From the NCBI RefSeq assembly GCF_024166365.1, contig NC_064821.1, forward strand, positions 49,317,093-49,381,092: a stretch of 64,000 nt of DNA. Direction: 5' to 3'. A program made the position numbers and the translations under genes. Of this stretch, positions 21,373 to 32,379 are shown one piece after another. Positions within the stretch are counted from its first letter, which is position 1. The number at the start of each line of letters is the position of its first letter. A model generated the notes under the pieces. It saw only the letters and a list, made by a program, of their open reading frames with translations. It was not told the origin of the DNA and searched no databases. This DNA is from Elephas maximus indicus. Taxonomy: Eukaryota; Chordata; Mammalia; Proboscidea; Elephantidae.

Positions 21373-21640
21373 TAGATAGATAGATAGGTAGGTAGGTAGA
21401 TTAGATACATGATAGATAGGAAGGAAGGAAGGAAGGAAGGAAGGAAGGAAGGAAGGAAGGAAGGAAGGAAGGAAGGAAGGAAGGAAGGAAGGAAGGAAGG
21501 AAGGAAGGAAGGAAGGAAGGAAGGAAGGAAGGAAGGAAGGAAGGAAGGAAGGAAGGAAGGAAGGAAGGAAGGAAGGAAGGAAGGAAGGAAGGAAGGAAGG
21601 AAGGAAGGAAGGAAGGAAGGAAGGAAGGAAGGAAGGAAGG
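21370..21640. repeat. GATA/GGTA then long GGAA microsatellite
   Basis: A GATA/GGTA patch (21,370-21,417) passes into about 222 bp of uninterrupted GGAA (21,418-21,640, about 55 units). It opens an artefactual Lys/Glu/Gly/Arg frame on the plus strand and a Leu/Pro/Ser/Phe frame on the minus strand. Confidence 0.97.
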
Positions 21641-21664
21641 ATGGATTGGATAGAAAGACAGATG

Positions 21665-21883
21665 TAGTAGTTATGTGCTGTCAAGCCTATTGCGTTCCAA
21701 CTCACAGCGACCCCACATGACAGATTAGAACTGTCCCATAGGATTTCCTAGGGTGTAAATCTTTAATCTTTATGGAAGCAGATTACTAGGCTTTTTCCCC
21801 CTGAGGAGCTGCAGGGTGTGTTGAAACCGCCGACCTTTTGGTTAGCAGTCAAGCGCTTAACTGTTGCACCACCAGCGCTCCTG
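21665..21883 (-). repeat. AfroSINE
   Basis: Reverse full-length copy (GTGCTGTCAAGCCTATTGC ... GTTGCACCACCAGCGCTCC). It is followed by a GGAT/GATA patch at 21,884-21,919. Confidence 0.88.
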
Positions 21884-21914
21884 GATGGATGGATAGATGG
21901 ATGGATGGGTGGAT

Positions 21915-22385
21915 AGATAGCTGTTGTCAAGTAGACTCCAACTCATGGTGACCTTATGTACAACAGGACGAAGAACGAAACGCTGCCCAGCCCTGCATCA
22001 TCTTCATAATCACCAGCATGTTTGAGTTCATCATTGTGGCTGTTGTACCAATCATCTCACCGAGGGTCTCTCTTACCCTTACTTTCCCTCTGCTTCATCA
22101 AACATGGTGTCCTCCTCCAGCACTTGATCTTTCCTGATAACATGCCCAAAGCAAGTGAGTCGGACCATGTTCTATTGTGATCCATAAGGTTTTCATTGGC
22201 TAATTTGCAGAAGTAGATAGCCAGGCCTTTCTTCCTAGTCTGTCTCAGTCTGGAAGCTTGACTGAAGCCTGTCCACCATGGGTGAACCTTGCTGGTATTT
22301 GAAACCCTGATAGCATGCATAGCTTCCAGGATCACAGCAACATAGTAGGGCAAACTGACAGACAGGTGGTGGGGCACAACTTGAG
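21915..22385 (-). repeat. Non-autonomous RTE derivative, reverse
   Basis: 3' end at the left (AGACTCCAACTCATGGTGAC), 5' region at the right (ACCCTGATAGCATGCATAGC, CAGCAACATAGTAGGGC). The junction near 22,165-22,180 is the same as in the 16,133-16,570 copy. Confidence 0.82.
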
Positions 22386-22516
22386 TGCTCAATAAATGGT
22401 GGCTATCGTTTTATTGTTATAGCTAGGACCATGTGGGTCATCCCTATAAAGGCATAGCATGGTCAGGGCTGATGACTAACCCTCCTCCTCCATCTGCCTA
22501 AATCCTGCTGATTCTT

Positions 22517-22730
22517 TAAGAACCTGGTGACACAGTGGTTAAGTGCTGGGCTGCTAACCAAAAGATCGGCAGTTTGAATCCACCAGCAGCTCTGCAGGAG
22601 AAAGATGTGGCAGTCTGCTTCTGTAAAGATTACAACCTTGGAAACCCTATGGGGCAGTTCTACTCTGTCTTATAAGGTTGTTATGAGTCAGAATCAACTG
22701 GATGGCAATGGGTTTGGTTTTGGGGTTTTG
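22517..22730 (+). repeat. AfroSINE
   Basis: Full-length sense copy with GTTTTGGGGTTTTG tail. Confidence 0.93.
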
Positions 22731-22739
22731 AGGACACAG

Positions 22740-24780
22740 TCCTTGAACTCACTAGAAAGCCAAACTAGGAGCCTTCCTCCCAGAGCTTCCCCTTCCATGG
22801 CCTTGGCCCAGGGCCCCAGTGCATCCCAGCAAACTTTGCTGGCCGAGGACTGGCCTGCCCCATTCTCTGTCCAGCCTGCAGCAGAAGCTGGGAGAAGGGA
22901 CCACTCACCTCGGGAGGAACTTCTGCTCCTGCCCTGTGGTGCCCCACTGCCGGTGCCTCCAAGGGCCTCCTGTTTCCAGCTCCCCTTGGGTTTCCAGGGG
23001 CAGCAGGAAGTAGGGGGGTGATCCTTGCCTTCTCTCCCTTCTCTCAGTCCCCTGGTTCAGCAGCCCCATTGAAGCAGTTGTGCTTTGCGCTTTGATCACC
23101 TGAGGGCATTGATTTAGGGGATGCAAATGAGGAGGCTGCTGTCCGAGGAAGACAATCTTCTAGAGCCAGATAGGGCCAGAGAAATTCTCAATGAGCCTTG
23201 CTTCTGGTGTTGGCTTAGTAGGAGCCAGGGGGAGGCTTCCAGTGGCCTGGAAAGGGTAGGGAGGCAAATTGCAAGGAAGCGTTGGAGCAAGACAGGCCTC
23301 GCACCCTGCACCCAGGCCAGGAGAGGTGGGGACATCCTGCAGCCTGGAGGGAGGGAGGGAAGGCCAACCAAGGAGGGTAGTGCATTAATCTGCTCCCGCC
23401 CTGGCCCCCTGCCAACACAGGCCTAGTTAGGACCCTGATAAATGGCTAGGTGAGTGCGTCTGAGCTGCCAGCTGGAGGCTCAGCCCCTCCAGGGGGCTTC
23501 AGCAAGGCCAGGGAGCTGGAGGAAAAGGTGGATGGACAGGCCAAAGGAAAGGGGCTCCATGCACATGAGGGGTCAGGGAGGGGCTCTGCCTGGCACCCGT
23601 GCTGGGCCAAGGTCACTGCTTATAAAGCTCACAGCAGCCTTTGGCCTGCAACAGGGCGTCCGCCAGTGAAAGGAGACAAGTACAGCTGGGTGGGCACCAG
23701 AGCCTGTGCCCAAGCCTCAGAGACACGAGGCCAGCTGGCCAGCGGGCTGAGGGAGGCAGAAGGAAGAGGTGCCCTTGTCCAGGGGTCTGCTGCCAGGGGT
23801 CTGGACTTGACCTCCTCTACAAGATGGAGGTGGTGAGGTTGCAGCATGGAGTATGGATACTCCAAACCCAGCCCAGACCTGCCTCAGGGCCCATAATAGG
23901 CCCACCTGGGTGAGTCACGCCATGCTGCAGAGCACAAAGCATCCATAAGCACCATTACCAGCCTCTGTGCCACCTTGGGCGGGTATCAGGGCTTCCAGAA
24001 AGGTCTGAATTCCTCACTCCTGTGGCTGGAAGCTAAGAGGCCCTTCGGCACCCTCATCCTGACCACAACTCCGAAGGCCAGGCCTGGGTGCCTGGCCCTG
24101 GACTGGATCCCAGCAGGGGGCCCCCCTGTCCCCCACCCCTATGGCTCCTCTTCAAGCTGGGTGAAGGGGGAAACGTGTTAATTTGCTCGTCTTTGCTAAT
24201 TTGAAAAGGAGCATAAACAGCAGAGCTTGGTGGCACAGCTCTGCCGAGGGTGCAGTTTAAGTCTAATTATGTGCTATTCGTACATTTGCTCTTTGTTCCC
24301 ATGCCATATTAATTGCAGATCTGGTATAGGGACAATTAGCAATATTATGGGCTCGCTCTCTCTTCCAGCAGGCCACAGTCCACGTGCTTTCGGACAGGGA
24401 ATTGGACTTGTGAGATGGAGAATGCCTACTAAGGAGAATGGGCCTCCTTTCCTGGGTAGAGCCCACCAGGTAACTGGAGGAGAGGCAGGTGGGACAAGGG
24501 AGGCTGGGGGAGGCACCAGAGAGGCTTCAGCAGCAGTCGTAATGGCTCTTCAGCACCTCCCTCCGCTCCAGGCTCCTCCCTGTCCACCAGTGTCGCCTCG
24601 GTCCTCCTGGCCCCTCAGCTTTCATTCTCCATGGCACTGAGGCTGGAATTCCTCCCTGTCTCTGCCCTCATCTCTAATAAGTCCCCTGGCTCTGCCGAGC
24701 CTGGCTTCATCATTTGCTTCCTCTTTGTCATCCCCATAATCCTATAACTGAGGGTTACCTACCTCATGAGGTAAACAGGG
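22740..24780. other. Repeat-poor interval with candidate regulatory sequence
   Basis: About 2 kb without any recognised mobile element, unusual for this window. It contains CTTTGATC (TCF/LEF-like, about 23,090), ATGCAAAT (octamer, about 23,122), TTATAAAG (about 23,619) and an AT-rich island at 24,175-24,370 full of TAATT/ATTA cores. No exon is recognised. A cis-regulatory role is inferred, not shown. Confidence 0.45.
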
Positions 24781-25337
24781 TTCTTAGTTTACTTGCGCTG
24801 CTGTAACAGAAACACCACAAGCGGGTGGCTTTAAAGAACAGAAAAGTATGTGCTCACAGTTCAGGAGACTAGAAGTCCGAATTCGGGGTGTGGTTCTAGG
24901 GGGAGGTCCTTCTTTGTCTATTTCAGTTTCCAGTAGCTGTCATCAGACAGAGTTTATCTTCCCTCTGTGTATATAAAAAACCCATTGCCACCGAGTCAAT
25001 TTCGACTCATAGTGACCCTATAGGACACAGTAGAACTGCCCCACAGGGTTTCCAGGGAGCAGCTGGTGGATTCAAACTGCTGGTGTTTTGGTTAGCAGCT
25101 AAGCTCTTAATCACTGTGCCACCAGGGCTCCTGACTGACTAAAGCAGGCAGGTATTCTGAAGAACATCTACCCAATGTTGTTCTTTATATAAGTCAGAAG
25201 TGATAAGGTTTAGGATATACCAGGCACTGGTATGACCTCAACTGATTGATTGATTACATTAGATTAGATTACATCCACAGGTATAGGGGTTGGGATTCTA
25301 ATACGTATTTTGAGGGGACACAATTCAACCCATAACA
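24781..25337 (-). repeat. MaLR-like solo LTR (fossil) carrying an AfroSINE
   Basis: Reverse LTR with perfect 5-bp flanks CAGGG (24,776-24,780; 25,338-25,342). It is interrupted by the SINE at 24,978-25,134. No internal region is present. Confidence 0.82.
24978..25134 (-). repeat. AfroSINE in LTR
   Basis: Short-body reverse copy (CACCGAGTCAATTTCGACTC ... GTGCCACCAGGGCTCC). Confidence 0.9.
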
Positions 25338-25384
25338 CAGGGTATATATTGTTTTCCAGGCGACTGTAGTTGTAGTTGTCAGGC

Positions 25385-25570
25385 ATCTATCTGCGTAGTG
25401 CTTTTCAGCATTTATCAAATACACCTTCTCATTCCACACTTACATCAGCCCTATGGGGAGGGACAGTTAGTATTACCACCCCTTTCATGAGAGAAGTCAA
25501 ACCACCAGCAATAGGCAGAGCTCGGACTTCGACCAGGACTTCTCATTTTCTATCCAGTGCTCTTCCCTTG
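25385..25570 (-). repeat. MIR
   Basis: Reverse MIR-like: AGTGCTTTTCAGCATTTATC, then CATCAGCCCTATGGGGAGG and GGCAGAGCTCGGACTTCG. Confidence 0.6.
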
Positions 25571-25651
25571 CAGCAGGCAGTTCTCACAGGTTGGTCCGTG
25601 GCAATGTTTAAAAAACAAAAAGTTTAGGGAAAAGCTAAATGAAAAGGATGT

Positions 25652-26349
25652 TGTCATGGACTGAATTGTATCCCCCCCCCCCCAAAAAAAGTCTGTCAAC
25701 TTGGCTAGTCCATGAATCCCAGTATTGTGTGATTGTCCATCGTTTTGTCACCTGATGTGATTTTCCTACCTGTTATAAATCGTGCCTCTATGATGTCAAT
25801 AGAAAACCCTGATGGTGTAGTGGTTAAGAACTACAGCAGCTAACCAAAAAGTTCGCAATTCAAATTCACCAGGAGCTCCCTGGAAACCATATGGGGCAGT
25901 TCAACTCTGTCCTATAGGGTCGCTATGAATCAGAATCGACTTGACGGCAACGGGCTTGGTTAGCAATGGGTATGATGTGAGGTGAGATTAGCAGCAGTTA
26001 TGCTAATGAGGCAGGACCCAATCTATAAGATTAGATTGTGTCTTAAATCAATCTCTTTTAAGATTGAGGTAGCAGAGAGACTCCGGGACCTCCTACCACC
26101 AAGAAAGCAGTGCCAGGAGCAAAGCATGTCCTTTGGACCTGGGGTCCCTGTGCTGAGAAACTCCTAGACTAAGGGAAGACCGATAATAAGGACCTTCCCC
26201 CAGAACTGACAGAGAGAAAGCCTGCCCTTAGAGAGGATGCCCTGAATTTGGACTTTTAGCCTCCTAGACTGTGGGAGAATAGATTTCTCTTTGTTAAAGC
26301 CATCCACTTGTGGTATTTCTGTTATAGCAGCACTAGATGGCTAATGATA
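25652..26349 (+). repeat. Afrotherian MaLR-like solo LTR (fossil) carrying an AfroSINE
   Basis: Begins TGTCATGG and ends near CTAATGATA, with perfect 5-bp flanks GATGT (25,647-25,651; 26,350-26,354). It includes a C run at about 25,671. An AfroSINE sits at about 25,803-25,965. Confidence 0.85.
25803..25965 (+). repeat. AfroSINE in LTR
   Basis: Short-body sense copy (AAACCCTGATGGTGTAGTGG ... CGACTTGACGGCAACGGG). Confidence 0.9.
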
Positions 26350-26455
26350 GATGTCTTTATTGCAGGACTTCTCAGAACCTTTAATATAGTGTTACTCCCC
26401 AAAAGAAAGAGTACAGTGTGCAGCATTTTCCAGCCTTCATTGAATACTGTGTCTT

Positions 26456-26478
26456 TGTGTGTGTGTGTGTGTGTGTGG
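26456..26478. repeat. (GT)n microsatellite
   Basis: About eleven GT dinucleotides in a row. Confidence 0.95.
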
Positions 26479-27872
26479 ACCATGGTGCTGCTCTAAGATG
26501 GCAAAAACAGGAAAACATGAGGAAGAAGGAAACTCTGGTTTTAATCTCAATGGGAGGGTCCCCAGCCCCACGGGAAGCTGACTGAGACCCAGGGTTGGTG
26601 TTACTGTGAATTTCTCATTCTGGGACTTGGTCAGGACCAGAATCCCATGGTAGACATCTTGTCTCTGACCACATAGCATCCTTCCCTTTAGGCACCACCA
26701 CTCTCCCTCTGTGTGGCTTGTCACTCTCAATAGCCTGTCCCACCCTAGCCATGAGGGAATATGGCTAAATTCCCAGCAACTGTGATTGGTCCAGTGGGCA
26801 GCACACCACCCAGGCAGGGATTGTTTGGGGCACTGGGGCAAAGAAGCTTTCTTTCCACAGAAGTTGCCAGGAATTGTATTCTACCACAGGAGAGGAAGGC
26901 CAGCCTGTGACAGGAAATGATGAGGCCAACAGGCAAAGCAATGCAGACACAAGCAGAGGTGAAAACAGATCTGAAGGAAGAGAGTGAAAGCACAGAGTCC
27001 CCAGTTCCAGTGCCTGAAGGCCTGTTTCTTGCAGCAATCACCTTAATTCTGTGAGTTTCCCCAGCTGTGTGAGCCAGTTAGAATTGGGATTCTGCTGCCT
27101 GCAAACCACAGGCCTGACAATACAAGTCCCCAAGCCCCTTCATTGGCTCAGAATCAATCTGGGATCAAGACAGGCCCAGCAGGGCTTGGGCATGGGTCAT
27201 TACACAGGTGCCAGGCTCACTAAAACTTCACCTGAGGCTCTCAGCCTCTGAAACAGAAGGGGCACACTCTTCTCCTTGGCCCCAGGTTTCCTTTTTGTCA
27301 GCACAATTTTGGTTCTGAAAATAGGGTCTCTGTACCTCTGGGTCACGTAGGGGCACAGCAGAGGAGTCGTTCAAGGTCAAGTTTCTTCATCCATCTAACA
27401 CGTCTTTACCGAGAGCCCACAGTGTGTCAGGTTCTGGAGACACAGCCATGAAGAAGCCAGACGAGGTCTCTGCTCCCAATCAGCTTACATTCCAGTGGGA
27501 GGACCAAGGCAAAAACAAAGATATTAATAAATAAGGTAATTTCAAAGTAATTTCAATTAATAATAGTCATAATTTCAATAAACAGGAAAATGGAGTATAG
27601 AGTGATGGGGTGGAAACGAAAATAGGGGAAGTCAGTGAAGATTCTTTGAGGAGGTGACATTTGAGCTGATGTCTGAAAATGAAATGGAGAAGGATTTAGG
27701 CATATAGTGAGAGCATTCTAGGCAGAGGAAACAGACAGTGCAAAGGCCTCAAGGTGGGAATGAGTTTGGCATGTTCAGGGAACAAAAGGAGGCCAGTGGC
27801 AGGGAGGGAGAGGTAGGAGATGAAGCTGAGATTAGCAGGATCCAGGTCATTTGGGCCTTGGGCCATGCACGA

Positions 27873-30800
27873 TAGTTGTTATTAGGTGCTGTCAAGTTGG
27901 TTCTGACTTATAGTGACCCCATGTATAGCAGAAAGGAAACGTTGCCTGGTCCTGCACCATCCTTATAATAGTAGGTATGTTTGAGCCAATTATTAAAGCC
28001 ACTGTGTCAATCCATCTCCTTGAGTGTCTTCCTCTTTTTCACTGACCCTCTACCAAGCAGGATGTCCTTTCCCAGGGATTGGTCCTTCCTGATAATAGGT
28101 CCAAAATAAGTGACACAAAGTCTCACCATCCTTGTTTCTAAGGGGCACTCTGGCTGTACTTCTTACAAAACAGAATTATTTTGTTCTTCTGGCTTTGTTG
28201 TTGTTGTTGTTGTTAGGTGCCGTCGAGTCAGCTCCGACTCATAGTGACCCTATGCACAACACAACAAAACACTGCCTGGTCCTGCGCCATCATTACAATC
28301 GTTGTTATCCTTGAGCCCATTGTTGCAGCCACCGTGTCAATCCACCTCGTTGAGGGTCTTCCTCTTTTCCACTGACCCAGTACTTTGCCAAGCATGATGT
28401 CCTTCTCCAGATACTGATCCCTCCTGACAACATGTCCAAAGTATGTAAGACACAGTCTCGCCATCCTTGCTTCTAAGGAGCATTCTGGTTCTACTTCTTC
28501 CAAGACAGATTTATTCATTTATTCATTTATTCATCCTTCTGGCAGTCCATGGTATATTTAATATTCTTCACCAACACCACAATTCAAAGGCATCAATTCT
28601 TCTTCGGTCTTCCTTATTCATTGCCCAGCTTTCACATGCATATGATGCAATTGAAAATACCATGGCTTGGGTCAGGCGCACCTTAGTCTTCAAGGTGACA
28701 TCTTTGCTCTTCATCACTTTAAAGAAGTCCTTTGCAGCAGATTTACCCAATGCAATGCATCTTTTGATTTCTTGACTGCTGCTTCCACGGATGTTGATTG
28801 TGGATCCAAGTAAAATGAAATCCTTGACAACTTCAATCTTTTCTCTGTTTATCATGAAGTTGCTCATTGGTCCAGTTGTGAGGACTTTCTGTTCTTTATG
28901 TTGAGGTGCAATCCATACTGAAGGCAGTGGTCTTTGATCTTCATTAGTACGTGCTTCAAGTCCTCTTCACTTTCAGCAAGCAAGGTTGTGTCATCTGCAT
29001 AATGCAGGTTGTTAATGAGTCTTCCTCCAATCCTGATGCCCCGTTCTTCTTCATGTAGTACAGCTTCTCAGATTATTTACTCAGCATACAGATTGAATAG
29101 GTATGGTGAAAGAATACAACCCTGGTGTATTCCTGACTTTAAACTAATCAGTATCCCCTTGTTCTGTCTGAACAACTGCCTCTTGATCTATGTAAAGGTT
29201 CCTCATGAGCACAATTAAGTGTTCTGGAATTCCCATTCTTCCCAATGTTATCCATAAATTGTTATGATCCACACAGTCAAATGCCTTTGCACAGTCAATA
29301 AAACACAGGTAAACATCCTTCTGGTACTCTCTGCTTTCAGCCAGGATCCATCTGACATCAGCAATGATATCCCTGGTTCCACGTCCTCTTCTGAAACTGG
29401 CCTGAATTTCTGGCAGTTCCCTGTCGATATACTGCTGCAGCCATTTTTGAATGATCTTCAGCAAAATTTTGCTTGCGTGTGATATTAATGATATTGTTCT
29501 ATAATTTCCACATTCAGTTGGATCACCTTTCTTGGGACTAGGCGTAAATATGGATCTCTTCCAGTCAGTTGGGCAGGAAGCTGTCTTCCATATTTCTTGG
29601 CATAGGCGAGTGAGCACCTCCAGCACTGCATCCATTTGTTGAAACATCTCAATTGATATTCCGTCAATTCCTGGAGCCTTGTTTTTCGCCAGTGGGGCCT
29701 TCAGAGCAGCTTGGACTTCTTCCTCCAGTACCATCGGTTCCTGATCATATGCCACCTCTTGAAATGGTTGAACATCGACCAATTCTCTTTGGTATAATGA
29801 CTCTGTGTATTCCTTCCATCTTCTTTTGATGCTTTCTGCGTCATTTAATATTTTCCCCATAGAATCCTTCACTATTGCAACTCGAGGCTCGAATTTTTTC
29901 TTCAGTTCTTTCAACTTGATAAACACTGAGCCTGTTCTTCCCTTTTGGTTTTCCATTTCCAGCTCTTGGCACATATCATTAAAATACTTTACTTTGTCTT
30001 CTTGAGCCGCCCTTTGAAATCTTCTGTTCAGTTCTTTTATTTCATCAATTCTTCCTTTTGCTTTAGCTGCTCGACGTTTGAGAGCAAGTTTCAGAGTCTC
30101 CTTCGACATCCATCTTGGTCTTTTCTTTCTTTCCTGTCTTTTCAATGACCTCTTGCTTTCTTCATGGATGATGTCCTTGATGTCATTCCACAACTCATCT
30201 GGTCTTCAGTCACTAGTGTTCACTGCGTCAAATCTATTCTTCAGATGTTCTCTAAATTCAGGTGGGATGTACTCAAGGTCATACTTTGCCTCTTGTGGGC
30301 TTGCTCTGATTTTCTTAGTTTCAGCTTGAACATGCATATGAGCAATTGATGGTCTGTTCCACAGTTGGCCCCTGGCCTTGTTCTGACTGATGATATTGAG
30401 CTTTTCCATCGTCTGTCTACACAGATGTAGTCCAATTTGATTTCTGTGTGCTCCATCTGGCGAGGTCCATGTGTATAGCCGCCGTTTATGTTGGTGAAAG
30501 AAGGTATTTGCAGTGAAGAAGTCATTGGTCTTGCAAAATTCTATCATTTGATCTCCAGCATTGTTTCTATCACCAAGGCCATATTTTCCAACTACTGATC
30601 CTTCTTCTTTGTTTCCAACTTTCGCATTAAAATCGCCAGTAATTATCAATGCATCTTGACTGCATCTTCGATCAATTTCAGACTCCAGCAGCTGATAAAA
30701 ATCTTCTCTTTCTTCGTCTTTGGCCCTAGTGGTTGGTGTGTATATTTGAATAATAGTCGTATTAACTCGTCTTCCTTGTAGGTGTATGGATATTATCCTA

Positions 30801-31796
30801 TCACTGACAGCGTTGTACTTCAGGATAGATCTTGAAATGTTCTTTTTGACGATGAATGCAACGCCATTCCTCTTTTCAAGTTATCATTCCCAGCATAGTA
30901 GGCTATATGATTGTCCAATTCAAAATGGCCAATACCAGTCCATTTCAGTTCACAAATGCCTAGGATATCGATGTTTATGAGTTCCATTTCATTTTTGATG
31001 ATTTCTAATTTTCCTAGATTCATACATTCCAGGTTCTGATTATTAATGGATGTTTGAAGCTGTTTCTTCTCATTTTGACTTGTGCCACATCAGCAAATGA
31101 AGGTCCCAAAGGCTTTACTCCATCCATGTCATTAAGGTTGACTCTACTTTGAGGAGGCAGCTCTTCCCCAGTCATCTTTTGAGTGCCTTTCAATGTGGGG
31201 GGCTCATCTTCCAGCACTATATCAGACAATGCTCCACTGCTATTCATAAGGTTTTCACTGGCTAATACTTTTCAGAAGTAGAGTGTTGGGTCCTTCCTAG
31301 TCTGTCTTAGTCTGGAAGCTTAGCTGAAACCTGTCCTCCATGGGGGACCCTGCTGGTACCTGAATACCGGTGGCATAGCTTCCAGCATCACAGCAACATG
31401 CAAGCCCCCACAGTATGACAAACTGACGGACACGTGGGGGTTCTTCTGGCAGTCCATACTATATTCAATATTTTTCGGCAACACCATAATTCAAATGCAT
31501 CAATTCTTCTTCGGTCTTCCTTTTTCATTGTTCAGCTTTCACATGTATATCAGGCAATTGAAAATAGCACGACTTGGGTCAGGCTCACCTTAGTCATCAA
31601 GGTGACATCTTTGCTTTTTAACACTTAAAAAGGTCTCTTGCAGCAGATTTGACCAACGCAATACAACACTTGATTCTTGACTGCTGTTGCCGTGGGTGTT
31701 GATTCTTGATCCAAGTAAAATGAAATCCTTGACAACTTCAGTCTTTGCTCTGTTTATCATGCTGCTGCTTATTGGCCCAGTTGTGAGGATTTTTGT
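27873..31796 (-). repeat. Older RTE LINE copy, split by a full-length RTE
   Basis: 3' end at 27,873-28,193 and the adjoining upstream part at 31,451-31,796 (to TGTGAGGATTTTTGTTGTG). The two parts meet exactly in the RTE consensus if 28,194-31,450 is removed. It is 5' truncated. Confidence 0.88.
28194..31439 (-). repeat. Near full-length RTE (BovB-like) LINE
   Basis: 3,246 bp, flanked by an 11-bp target duplication GTTCTTCTGGC (28,183-28,193; 31,440-31,450). Reading the minus strand: a 5' UTR (31,439-31,250), a leader with ALSDIVLEDEPP (31,020-31,247), endonuclease start GICELKWTGIGHF (30,820-31,023), endonuclease catalytic region GDFNAKVGNKEEG (30,206-30,649), RT with KNKAPGIDGISIEMF, GNYRTISLISH and CFIDCAKAFDCVDHN (29,144-30,193), the RT active site YADD (codons at 28,990-29,001) and a C-terminal part SSSQEIKRCIALGK (28,568-28,867). 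The tail GTTGTTGTTGTTG lies at 28,196. The single long frame is broken several times, so it is inactive. This family supplies the 3' ends of the AfroSINEs here. Confidence 0.93.
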
Positions 31797-32190
31797 TGTG
31801 GTGTAACAATAAGGTGTACAGTAAGGAGCTAAGATTTTATCCTAGGTGTAATGGTCAGCCGCTGCCTTGTGGGGGATCAGGGTGGGGACTGGGCAGGCTT
31901 TCCTGTGTTGTTGCCTCAGGTACCAGAAAAGCAAGCACCAACCTTGCAGAGAAGCCCTTGAGCTATGGCCGAGCAGATGGTTCTCTGATACAGCAAGGGT
32001 CTCAATGCCACGACTTCACAGGCTTGAGACATCACTGGTCCAACCCGTGCGGTCAGAAGAGGCTCATGCTGCAGAAACAACAGACCCTCAGGGCATCAAA
32101 CAACACAGTTTCTTCCTCACTTATGGACTGGCTGGGGGCTCTGACAGGGTCCAGGCTGACAGGGCAACCACCGCTGGAACACTGCAACCA

Positions 32191-32379
32191 CCACCAGCTG
32201 CTGTCAAGTCTATTCCAACCCATGGCGACCCCATGTTGTCAGAGTAGAACTATGCTCCATAAAGTTTTCAGTGGCTGATTTTTTGGGAAGTAGATGGCCA
32301 GGACTTTCTTCTGGTGTGCTTCTGGGTGAACCTGAGTTAGCAGTTGAGTGTGTTAACCATTTGCACCACCTGGGGACTC
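32191..32379 (-). repeat. AfroSINE
   Basis: Reverse copy: GCTGCTGTCAAGTCTATTCC ... TTTGCACCACCTGGGGACTC. Confidence 0.88.

Larger units (their letters stand above)
27385..31870 (-). repeat. L2 LINE, reverse, split by nested RTE insertions
   Basis: L2 3' region in reverse at 27,385-27,872 (GAGGTGACATTTGAGCTGAT, GCAAAGGCCTCAAGGTGG). It resumes at about 31,797-31,870 (AGTAAGGAGCTAAGATTTTA, AGGTGTAATGGTCAGCCGC), the next segment of the same L2 consensus. The 3.9 kb between is RTE. Confidence 0.75.

Noticed and set aside
21214-21720. Long repetitive frames (LPSF repeats on minus, KEGR repeats on plus)
   Set aside because: Direct translation of the GGAA microsatellite, not a protein.
29144-30193. 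349-codon reverse transcriptase-like frame as a host gene
   Set aside because: It is the RT part of an RTE LINE with target duplication and broken frames elsewhere.
31870-32190. Overlapping 126-161-codon frames at 31,793-32,278 as a possible exon
   Set aside because: Begins in L2/RTE sequence and ends in an AfroSINE; the middle is unassigned but shows no protein family.
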